DNA of 64,000 nucleotides from assembly GCF_006438785.1 (NCBI RefSeq), contig NZ_RCZB01000001.1, positions 631,912 through 695,911 of the forward strand. Direction: 5' to 3'. A program made the translations under genes and the position numbers. The notes under the pieces were generated by a model. It was not told where the DNA came from and did not search any database. It worked only from the letters and a program-made list of their open reading frames with translations. Numbering within the stretch: the stretch's first letter is position 1; every line of letters starts with the position of its first letter. Shown here piece by piece: positions 55,194 to 61,683 of this stretch. This DNA is from Rhodanobacter glycinis. Its GTDB lineage: Bacteria > Pseudomonadota > Gammaproteobacteria > Xanthomonadales > Rhodanobacteraceae.

Positions 55194-55526
55194 GGTGGTT
55201 ATCCTCGGCTTGGCCGCGCGTCGCGTGCCGCGGTGGCGCCACAATGGCGGCCTGCCGGGGATCGCGCCGCTGCGGTTAAGCGGCAAAAAAAACGGCACCG
55301 TTTCCGGCGTCGGGATGATTCGGTCAGCTGCGCCTGCCGCCCCGATACCTCATGGTATCGGACAAACAGCAGCCCAAACCGTTACGATGAAAGGGAGCCG
55401 CGACCGGCCGCCAAGGCAGCCGGCGCAATCCTCGCCGACGTTACGGGCGGGCACTCGACCCGATCCAGACATCGATGGGCAGAATGTAGCGCCTGTCGAG
55501 TATCCTATTTCAGCAGGTTTTTTTCA
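55194..55526. promoter_or_regulatory. rne/rluC shared leader region with hairpins
   Basis: This 333-base gap between divergent rne and rluC has no gene. On the rne side a perfect hairpin (CCGATACC / GGTATCGG, 55342-55361) and a GCCGCT/AGCGGC hairpin next to an A/T tract (about 55270-55297) would be in the rne 5' leader. In E. coli the rne leader is folded and used for feedback by RNase E, so a similar role is likely here. Promoter elements could not be assigned with certainty. Confidence 0.5.
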
Positions 55527-56525
55527 ATGCAGACGGCAACTTCCCCCGACGCACCTCACGGTGTACGTCAAGTCGAGATCGGTCCCGAACGGGATGGCCA
55601 ACGCATCGACAATGCGCTGGTGACCCTGCTCAAGGGTGTGCCCAAGAGCATGATCTACCGACTTTTGCGTACCGGTCAGGTGCGCGTCAACGGGAAACGA
55701 GCCAAGCCGGATACCCGTCTCGCCGACGGTGATACGTTGCGGATTCCGCCCGTACGGGTGGCCGAACGCCCCGAACGGCAGGGGCCGGCGAGTGGTCAGG
55801 TTGCAGAGGTAGCAGACGCGATCATTTTCGAGGACAAACACTTTCTGGTCATCGACAAGCCATCTGGCGTGGCCAGCCACGGCGGCAGCGGGATCAGCCA
55901 TGGCGCGATCGAACTGCTGCGGGCGGCGCGACCGCAGGAACATCTCGAGCTGGTGCATCGGCTGGATCGGGATACCAGCGGCGTGCTGGTGTTTGCCAGA
56001 ACCCGCGCCGGGCTGACCGGACTGCAGGCGGCGATCCGGGCCGGCGAGGTAACCAAACAATACCTGTGTCTGATGCTCGGTCATCCGTCCAAGGCGAAGT
56101 TCGACGTCAACGCACCATTGCTGAAGTCCGTGTTGCAAGGTGGCGAGCGGATGGTGCGGGTGGCCGACAACGGCAAGCCGTCGCTGACGTTTTTCCGTGA
56201 AATGGAACAATACCCGAGCGCCCGCCTGATGCAGGCCACGCTGGGCACCGGCCGCACCCACCAGATCCGCGTGCATGCCGCTCATATCGGCCATCCGCTG
56301 GCCGGTGATCCCAAGTACGGCGATCGTGAGATGAACAAGCGCTTCCGCGACATGGGTCTGAACCGGATGTTCCTGCACGCCTCACACATGAGCTTCGACC
56401 TGGACGGGCGCTCCTACAGCTTTTCCGCGCCGTTGCCGGACGACTTGAAGGACTTCCTTGACGTGCTGTCGGTGAAAGGCAAGCGACTGCTATGGATGAA
56501 GGAAAAGTCGCGCACCGATTTCTGA
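55527..56525 (+). CDS. rluC: 23S rRNA pseudouridine synthase RluC
   Basis: The 332-residue enzyme makes pseudouridines 955, 2504 and 2580 in 23S rRNA (E. coli numbering). An S4-like domain (RIDNALVTLLKGVPKSMIYRLLR, residues about 27-85) precedes the catalytic RluA-type fold, with the active aspartate in HRLDRDTSGVLVFA and the ending RTHQIRVHAAHIGHPLAGD. The start at 55527 leaves a short leader and has no strong ribosome site (GCAGG 11 bases before). It abuts phhB tail to tail. Confidence 0.95.
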   Translation: MQTATSPDAPHGVRQVEIGPERDGQRIDNALVTLLKGVPKSMIYRLLRTGQVRVNGKRAKPDTRLADGDTLRIPPVRVAERPERQGPASGQVAEVADAIIFEDKHFLVIDKPSGVASHGGSGISHGAIELLRAARPQEHLELVHRLDRDTSGVLVFARTRAGLTGLQAAIRAGEVTKQYLCLMLGHPSKAKFDVNAPLLKSVLQGGERMVRVADNGKPSLTFFREMEQYPSARLMQATLGTGRTHQIRVHAAHIGHPLAGDPKYGDREMNKRFRDMGLNRMFLHASHMSFDLDGRSYSFSAPLPDDLKDFLDVLSVKGKRLLWMKEKSRTDF

Positions 56526-56867
56526 TCAGCGCGCCAGCAGGGCCTCGACCCGTGCTGCACAGATGAAATCGTTCAGCGACAGCCCGCCGACATCGTGTGT
56601 CGACCACAGGACCTGGCAGTGGCCGTAACCGGCTTCAAGGTCGGGATGATGATCTTCGTGGTTGGCCATGAAGCCCACCGCATTAATGAAACCCAGCGTG
56701 TGGTGGAAATCGGCGAACTTGAAGTCCTTGACGATCGCCGAGCCATCAGCATGAAGTTGCCAGCCTGGTAGCTGCTGCAACAAGTTGGAGACCTGCGCGG
56801 AATCTACTGCGTTCTCCTTGCCCTTGCGTGGCCGGCAATGCTGGGTGGCCAGATCGGTGGTGTTCAT
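56526..56867 (-). CDS. phhB: Pterin-4a-carbinolamine dehydratase
   Basis: The 113-residue protein recycles tetrahydrobiopterin after aromatic amino-acid hydroxylation. The active site pattern is visible in FHHTLGFINAVGFMANHEDHHPDLEAGY near residues 55-80 (read as FHHTL, then NHEDHHPD), with the SLNDF segment near the end. Length fits the family (about 100-115). Its stop codon directly abuts the rluC stop. No phenylalanine hydroxylase gene is in the window, so the partner is elsewhere or the protein has another use. Confidence 0.93.
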   Translation of the reverse strand: MNTTDLATQHCRPRKGKENAVDSAQVSNLLQQLPGWQLHADGSAIVKDFKFADFHHTLGFINAVGFMANHEDHHPDLEAGYGHCQVLWSTHDVGGLSLNDFICAARVEALLAR

Positions 56868-56946
56868 GCGCGTCTCCGTTGAGGCAAAAGTCAGGATGCG
56901 AAGCGTCGAAGTTGTGCGTGCAAAAGTCAAAGCGCGCATGGATACC

Positions 56947-56973
56947 GAAACAGGACTAAAATGGTTCTGTTTC
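56947..56973. promoter_or_regulatory. Palindrome upstream of nfuA, IscR-type-1-like
   Basis: GAAACAGGAC (56947-56956) and GTTCTGTTTC (56964-56973) form a 9-of-10 inverted repeat around TAAAATG, 45 bases before nfuA. The core GGACTAAAAT with the 25-base symmetry resembles IscR type 1 boxes (GACT-A/T-AGTC core). IscR binding is inference. Confidence 0.5.
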
Positions 56974-57018
56974 GCTGATGAGGCTTGTCAGCATCCGTCT
57001 GGTGACATTGGAGCAGGC

Positions 57019-57627
57019 ATGATCGATATTTCCGAACGCGCACAGCAGCATTTTCTGCGGCTTCTTTCACAGCAGGGCATTGATGGCCTGGGTATCCGTT
57101 TGCGGGTGACTGCGCCGGGCACGCCTGCGGCCAACTGCGAGCTCGAATTCTGCGAACCGATCGATCTTGCGGGTGGCGAGTGGACCATCGAATGCGCCGG
57201 CTTCAACTTCCATATCGATGGCGACAGCGCCAGTTGGCTGGACAACGCCAGCATCGACTTCGAGCCCAATGCCACCGGCGGCCAGCTCAATATTCGTGCA
57301 CCGAAGATCAAGGGCGAGGTGCCAGGCGTGCAAGCGGGAGTGATCGAGCGCGTGCGCTATGTGCTGGAGGCGGAGATCAATCCGAAGCTGGCCTCGCACG
57401 GGGGGAGGGTTACTCTGCTCGAAATCACCGCTGACGGCGCGGTACTGCTTCAGTTTGGTGGGGGCTGCCATGGCTGCGGCATGGTCGACGTCACCCTCAA
57501 GCAGGGTGTGGAAAAAACCTTGCGCGAGCGGGTACCGGAGATCACCGCCGTGCGCGATGCTACGGATCATGCTGTCGGCGAAAAGCCTTATTACGCCAAG
57601 GCCGAGGGCAAGTCGGCGATCGCTTGA
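57019..57627 (+). CDS. nfuA: Fe-S biogenesis carrier NfuA
   Basis: The 202-residue protein has an N-terminal degenerate A-type domain (residues 1-100, ISERAQQHFLRLL to LNIRAP). Its A-type cysteines are not conserved as ligands. A C-terminal Nfu domain follows, with the cluster-binding CxxC at C150/C153 (GGGCHGCGMVDVTLKQGVE). It holds a 4Fe-4S cluster for delivery to apoproteins such as aconitase. The ATG at 57019 follows GGAGCAGGC. The upstream palindrome suggests control by Fe-S status. Confidence 0.95.
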   Translation: MIDISERAQQHFLRLLSQQGIDGLGIRLRVTAPGTPAANCELEFCEPIDLAGGEWTIECAGFNFHIDGDSASWLDNASIDFEPNATGGQLNIRAPKIKGEVPGVQAGVIERVRYVLEAEINPKLASHGGRVTLLEITADGAVLLQFGGGCHGCGMVDVTLKQGVEKTLRERVPEITAVRDATDHAVGEKPYYAKAEGKSAIA

Positions 57628-57648
57628 GCGTACTTTCCAGCTTTCAGA

Positions 57649-57682
57649 CGAACAAAGGCCCGCCATGGCGGGCCTTTGTTCG
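57649..57682. terminator. Bidirectional terminator between nfuA and the cytochrome genes
   Basis: A perfect 34-base palindrome (CGAACAAAGGCCCGCCA and its complement) lies between convergent stops, with AACAAA/TTTGTT at its ends. Confidence 0.9.
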
Positions 57683-57699
57683 CAAGCAGCTGCGCTGGC

Positions 57700-58053
57700 T
57701 TATTTGTCGCCCTCGACATGCCCCTTCAGGGTATCGAGCTTGCTCGGCAGGCTGGAGAAGTACGCGGCGACATCCTCAATGTCCTGATCCGACAGGGTGG
57801 CCACCATGCCTTTCATGATCGGATTTTCGCGCTGACCGTCCTTGTACTCATGCAGCACCTGCTGCAGGTACATGTTGTATTGACCGGCCAAGCGCGGGTA
57901 CTGCGGGTCGACCGAATTGCCGTCGGCGCCGTGACAGGCGAAGCAGGTGGCTGCTTTCTGCTTGCCGTTCTCGATGCTGCCACTGGCCAACAACTGGGTG
58001 GAAACGAACGCCAGCATGGCGCCGAATGAAAGCAGGGTAAGCGCACGTTTCAT
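57700..58053 (-). CDS. Class I monohaem cytochrome c
   Basis: The 117-residue product has a signal peptide (LTLLSFGAMLAFVSTQLLASG), one haem site CFACH near residue 37, and an axial methionine likely in NPIMKGMVATLSDQDIEDVAAYF. The C-terminal helix is typical of c4/c5-type domains. It is a periplasmic electron carrier, following the other cytochrome gene by 18 bases in one operon. Two adjacent monohaem genes with about 100 residues each resemble the two halves of dihaem cytochrome c4. Confidence 0.9.
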   Translation of the reverse strand: MKRALTLLSFGAMLAFVSTQLLASGSIENGKQKAATCFACHGADGNSVDPQYPRLAGQYNMYLQQVLHEYKDGQRENPIMKGMVATLSDQDIEDVAAYFSSLPSKLDTLKGHVEGDK

Positions 58054-58071
58054 GCGGAGATTCCTTGGCAA

Positions 58072-58395
58072 CTACTTGGCGAGGCTGGAAAGATAGGCGG
58101 CGATGTTCTGGATGTCCGTATCGGACAAACTCTCCGCCTGCGCACCCATGGTCGGATGCTTGCGATCACCACTCTGGTACCCGTGCAGCGCGTTGACGAT
58201 GTACTGCGCGTTCTGCCCGGCGATCTTCGGCACCGGGTACTGCGGGTAGGCGTTCGTGTAGCCCGGAACGCCATGGCAACCGGCGCAGGTGTAGATCAAC
58301 TTGCGGCCAGCGACCTTGTCCCCTTCAGCGTGCGCGCTGATGGTGGCGAAGAGCGCCGTGGCCGCGGCCAGGCCAATCAATTGCAATCGAGTCAT
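58072..58395 (-). CDS. Class I monohaem cytochrome c (first of the pair)
   Basis: The 107-residue product (ATG at 58395; 58404 is an alternative) has a signal peptide cut after ISAHA and one haem site CAGCH near residue 36. A probable methionine ligand lies in KHPTMGAQAESLSDTDIQNIAAYL. It resembles one half of cytochrome c4. It begins the two-gene operon with the 117-residue cytochrome. No oxidase genes are near, so the partner is not visible here. Confidence 0.88.
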   Translation of the reverse strand: MTRLQLIGLAAATALFATISAHAEGDKVAGRKLIYTCAGCHGVPGYTNAYPQYPVPKIAGQNAQYIVNALHGYQSGDRKHPTMGAQAESLSDTDIQNIAAYLSSLAK

Positions 58396-58633
58396 CGAGA
58401 TCATTCCCACGAGTACGGCGGGTACAGGGTGATATAAGTCGGCAAGTATAGACGTTGGATCCGCACGTGAACAACACTCCGGCGTTGGCGATCGGGTGGC
58501 AAGTCATCCGATCTGACTCGTCGGCGTGGGCAAGGTCGCTGCTTGTGCCTGGACCAAACCAGTCGTCGCGGCGAGCAAGCCTCCCCGTCGTCTGCGCAAG
58601 ATCGGCCCATTGAAAATTCGATGGCCTGGGTGA

Positions 58634-58663
58634 TTGATGTGGCGGCGGCCAGCCCCATATACT
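58634..58663 (+). promoter_or_regulatory. Promoter of ssrA (tmRNA)
   Basis: TTGATG (58634-58639), an 18-base spacer and TATACT (58658-58663) form a sigma-70 type promoter ending 23 bases before the mature tmRNA 5' end. This leaves a short leader to be removed by RNase P. Confidence 0.75.
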
Positions 58664-58686
58664 GGATGGGTCAAATCGTTTTCCCC

Positions 58687-59041
<355 letters not shown>

Positions 59042-59047
59042 ACACAA

Positions 59048-59078
59048 AACCCCCCGAATCATCGGGGGGTTTTTTTTT
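59048..59078 (+). terminator. Terminator of ssrA
   Basis: AACCCCCCGA pairs with TCGGGGGGTT around ATCA, then seven more T (59072-59078), starting seven bases after the tmRNA end. Confidence 0.95.
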
Positions 59079-59095
59079 GACTATCTGCAACAAAT

Positions 59096-59587
59096 TCAGA
59101 CGCTGCGATTGTGCGAGCGCATGGTGCGTTGCTTCTCGATCTGCCAGTCGCGTTGCTTTTCGGTGTCGCGTTTGTCGTGTTCCTGCTTGCCGCGGGCGAG
59201 GCCGATCTCGACCTTGACCTTGTTGCCTTTCCAGTACATCGCGGTGGGTACGAGGGTGTAGCCTTTGCGCTCGACGGCGCCGACCAGTTGGTCGATTTCC
59301 TTGCGGTGAAGCAGCAGCTTGCGCGTGCGCCGATCCTCGGCGATGACATGAGTCGAGGCACTGATCAGCGGTGGGATCGAGGTGCCGATCAGGAAAATTT
59401 CATTCTTGAGGACTGCGGCATAGCTGTCGCCGAAGTTGATCCGACCGGCGCGCAGTGCCTTCAACTCCCAACCCTGCAGGGCGACGCCGGCTTCGAAACG
59501 CTGATCGATGTGGTATTCGAAACGCGAGCGTTTGTTGAGCGCAATCGTGCCGCCGCCCTTGCTGTCTTTGCCCTTCGCCTTGGCCAT
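59096..59587 (-). CDS. smpB: SsrA-binding protein SmpB
   Basis: The 163-residue OB-fold protein brings tmRNA to stalled ribosomes. Family blocks are IALNKRSRFEYHIDQRFEAG, LQGWELKALRAGRIN, TRKLLLHRKEIDQL and KRDTEKQRDWQIEKQR. The last is the basic C-terminal tail that enters the mRNA channel. The ATG at 59587 gives the normal length; an upstream ATG at 59695 would overlap the ratA start. It is convergent with ssrA. Confidence 0.96.
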   Translation of the reverse strand: MAKAKGKDSKGGGTIALNKRSRFEYHIDQRFEAGVALQGWELKALRAGRINFGDSYAAVLKNEIFLIGTSIPPLISASTHVIAEDRRTRKLLLHRKEIDQLVGAVERKGYTLVPTAMYWKGNKVKVEIGLARGKQEHDKRDTEKQRDWQIEKQRTMRSHNRSV

Positions 59588-59670
59588 GTCCGTTAAACTC
59601 GGGCCTTGCTGCCCTGATGCTGATTCCGCCGCATACCGGGCCAAACCAAGCGTGATGTGAAGAGGTTGCC

Positions 59671-60102
59671 GTGATCGAAATCCGACGCAGCGCACTGGTG
59701 AAGTATTCGCCGATGCAGATGTTCGACCTGGTCAATGAGGTTGAAGCATACCCAAAGCGTTTCCTCTGGTGTGCCGGTGCGGAGGTTCTTGAGCGTCATG
59801 GCGATGTGCTGGTGGCGCGGCTGGATCTCAAGTTCGCTGGGTTTCGGCAGAGTTTCACTACGCGCAATACCGTCGACCCGCCTGCTCGTCTGCAGATGAG
59901 TCTGGTCGACGGTCCGTTTCGCCGCCTCGAAGGCGTGTGGGATTTCATCGCTCTGGGCGATACTGGCTGCAAGGTCGCGTTTGCGCTGGATTTTGACTAT
60001 GCAGGTCGGCTCGGTGGCGGGGCGTTGAAGCTTGGTTTCCAGGGTTTGGCCGGGCGCATGGTGGACGACTTCTGTCGCGAGGCCGAGCGTGTCTATGGCT
60101 GA
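59671..60102 (+). CDS. ratA: RatA/Coq10-family START-domain protein
   Basis: The 143-residue protein starts at GTG 59671 after AGAGG. It is a START-like polyketide cyclase/CoQ-binding fold, with the family segments IRRSALVKYSPMQMFDLVN, YPKRFLWCAGAEVLE and FRRLEGVWDFI. A closing helix follows (GRMVDDFCREAERVYG). In E. coli RatA was proposed as a ribosome toxin blocking subunit joining; orthologues elsewhere bind ubiquinone (Coq10), and that role is as likely here. It overlaps rnfH by eight bases. Confidence 0.9.
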   Translation: MIEIRRSALVKYSPMQMFDLVNEVEAYPKRFLWCAGAEVLERHGDVLVARLDLKFAGFRQSFTTRNTVDPPARLQMSLVDGPFRRLEGVWDFIALGDTGCKVAFALDFDYAGRLGGGALKLGFQGLAGRMVDDFCREAERVYG

Positions 60103-60373
60103 ACGCAAAGTCGTGGTCGATGTGGTTTATGCGGGTGCTGATCGGCAGATTCTGCTGCGGGTCGAGTTGCCTTGGGGCAGCACGGTAAAGCAGGCGATTG
60201 ATGCTTCAGGCATAGCCGGGATGCTTCCGGACGGTGTGGTCGACCTTCTTCGTCTGGGTATATTCGCCAGCAAGGTCGCGCCGGATCACATGGTGCAAGA
60301 GGGCGACCGGATCGAGATCTACCGGCCGTTGGTGCTCGACCCGATGGAAGCGCGGCGCCAGCGCGCCCGATGA
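60095..60373 (+). CDS. RnfH/RatB family ubiquitin-like protein
   Basis: The 92-residue beta-grasp protein overlaps the ratA stop. Typical blocks are VVDVVYAGADRQILLRVELP, GSTVKQAIDASGI and GDRIEIYRPLVLDPMEARRQRA. The function is unclear. The ratA-rnfH pair is widely conserved. Confidence 0.88.
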   Translation: MAERKVVVDVVYAGADRQILLRVELPWGSTVKQAIDASGIAGMLPDGVVDLLRLGIFASKVAPDHMVQEGDRIEIYRPLVLDPMEARRQRAR

Positions 60374-60375
60374 GA

Positions 60376-60401
60376 CCGGATCGGCGAGGTACCCGATCCG
60401 G
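60376..60401. terminator. Convergent hairpin between rnfH and bamE
   Basis: CCGGATCGG (60376-60384) pairs with CCGATCCGG (60393-60401) around an eight-base loop, just after the rnfH stop. No T-run follows. Confidence 0.4.
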
Positions 60402-60415
60402 ACCAACCTCTTCGA

Positions 60416-60874
60416 TCAGTGGCTGCTGTTGTCGCCCTTGCCGAAACCGCCGTCGTTCTTGTTCTCGTCCGGCGATTTGCTCTTGTCGCCTTCAGTCTCG
60501 TTGACTGGGTAGCCAGCGTTGTATTTCTTGCTGTCCTTGACCAGTTGCTGGGCATCCTGCGCGAAGAAGTCGCCTTCGGTACGTACCAGCGTGTCGTTGT
60601 TGAAGGTCAGCGTGAAAGTGCGCACCTTCTGTGGATTGCCACGATGCGAAAACGTCGAGACATAGTCCCAGCGGCTCTGGTCGAACGGCGTGCTGACCGA
60701 TGGCGTGCCCATCAAAACCAGCACCTGATGCTTGGTCATGCCGGGCTTGAGCTGATCCACCACTTTTTTGTCGAGCAGATTGCCTTGCTGCACGTCGGGT
60801 TTGTAGACGATGTGGCAGCCGGCCAGGGAAAGCGCCAGCATGGCGAAAACCAGCAGGGTGATCAGCTTTTGCAT
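60416..60874 (-). CDS. bamE: Outer membrane assembly lipoprotein BamE
   Basis: The 152-residue lipoprotein has the lipobox LSLAGC (Cys19) and the SmpA/OmlA fold with PGMTKHQVLVLMGTPSV and TFTLTFNNDTLVRTEGD. After about 125 it has a charged, disordered tail (SKSPDENKNDGGFGKGDNSS). It belongs to the BAM complex that inserts outer-membrane proteins. It is divergent from fur, with 75 bases between. Confidence 0.95.
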   Translation of the reverse strand: MQKLITLLVFAMLALSLAGCHIVYKPDVQQGNLLDKKVVDQLKPGMTKHQVLVLMGTPSVSTPFDQSRWDYVSTFSHRGNPQKVRTFTLTFNNDTLVRTEGDFFAQDAQQLVKDSKKYNAGYPVNETEGDKSKSPDENKNDGGFGKGDNSSH

Positions 60875-60906
60875 GCTTGTTGCGTCCGGATCGTAAAGGT
60901 GTCGGA

Positions 60907-60915
60907 TGATACACT
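60907..60915 (+). promoter_or_regulatory. Extended -10 of the fur promoter
   Basis: TGATACACT (TGnTACACT) is an extended -10 element 35 bases before the fur ATG. No classical Fur box was seen nearby. Confidence 0.5.
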
Positions 60916-60949
60916 ACCGGCTGAAAACGCCGTGTGTGGAGGGTGGCTA

Positions 60950-61372
60950 ATGGAACAGGAAACCAAAGAGTTGCGCAGGGTTGGCCTCAAGGTGACCCAT
61001 CCGCGCATGCGCATTCTGCAGATCTTCGACGAGGAAGGTGTGCAGCATCTCACGGCCGAAGACGTCTACAAGAATCTGCTTGCCCACCAGGAAGATATCG
61101 GCCTGGCGACGGTGTACCGCGTACTGACCCAGTTCGAGGCGGCCGGCATCATCGTCAAGCACAATTTCGAAGGTGGCCAAGCCGTCTACGAACTCGATCG
61201 TGGCAAACATCACGACCACATGATTGATGTGGACAGCGGGAAAGTGATTGAGTTCGTCAGCGAAGAGATTGAACGCCTGCAGCACGAGATAGCGGCGCGA
61301 CATGGCTATGTGATCGAGGATCACAGCCTGGTGCTGTATGTGCGGCCGAAGCCCCATTCACGTAAAAGCTGA
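60950..61372 (+). CDS. fur: Ferric uptake regulator Fur
   Basis: The 140-residue repressor has the winged helix (VTHPRMRILQIF, TAEDVYKNLL, LATVYRVLTQFEAAG) and the metal-sensing half (HHDHMIDVDSGKVIEF, EIERLQHEIAARHGY, HSLVLYVRPK). The structural-zinc CxxC of E. coli Fur (C93, C96) is replaced by Asp93 and Ser96, and the C-terminal cysteines are also absent. The histidine/glutamate ligands of the regulatory site (H87-H90 region, E102, H118) remain. The ATG at 60950 follows GGAGGG by six bases. Fur represses iron-uptake genes with ferrous iron. Confidence 0.95.
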   Translation: MEQETKELRRVGLKVTHPRMRILQIFDEEGVQHLTAEDVYKNLLAHQEDIGLATVYRVLTQFEAAGIIVKHNFEGGQAVYELDRGKHHDHMIDVDSGKVIEFVSEEIERLQHEIAARHGYVIEDHSLVLYVRPKPHSRKS

Positions 61373-61424
61373 ACTAGGGACATGTGTGGGCCGATGACCA
61401 GGCCAGGTCGCCAATTGCGCGCAT

Positions 61425-61620
61425 AAAAAAAGCCGCGAGGAGGACTCCTGTCCACTCGCGGCTGCTCCCCTACCTGTTTCGGTCGGCGCTCGTGAATGGC
61501 TCGCGATTGCCTACTCGTCATCAGGTAGTGGCGAAACGGCATCCTGCCGTTGTTTCAGAGCCCCCGTCCCCACGGTGACTCTGATCCACCATCTTGCGAT
61601 GGTGGCTCCCCCACATCGAT
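61425..61620 (-). ncRNA. Candidate small RNA with GGA-loop hairpins (CsrA/RsmA-binding type)
   Basis: The minus strand of the gap between fur and the kinase gene folds into four or more hairpins. In transcript order they are CCACCATC-GCAA-GATGGTGG (61605-61586), CCGT-GGGG-ACGG inside CAGAG/CTCTG (61583-61556), AACGGCA-GGA-TGCCGTT (61551-61535), and GGAC-AGGA-GTCC (61453-61442). The last lies in the apex of a terminator stem, GCCGCGAG/CTCGCGGC, with seven T (61431-61425). A 7-bp long-range pairing (CTACCTG with CAGGTAG) encloses the middle. ACAGGAG and CAGGATG in loops match the CsrA/RsmA consensus, and several unpaired GGA add to this. The 5' end and promoter are not fixed. Confidence 0.5.
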
Positions 61621-61683
61621 GAACCGATCGTAACGAGGGCTTCACGTTTCCGGTATCGGAAAAATTCCTAGATCCCGTTGAAA

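Noticed and set aside
59671..60373. ratA-rnfH as a true toxin-antitoxin pair
   Set aside because: The names are historic. RnfH-like proteins are not shown to neutralise RatA, and the pair is conserved like a housekeeping unit.
61513..61530. CTGATGA and CCGAAAC on the minus strand suggested a hammerhead ribozyme
   Set aside because: The three stems around the core cannot be formed and no cleavage triplet sits in the right place; CTACCTG/CAGGTAG pairs differently.
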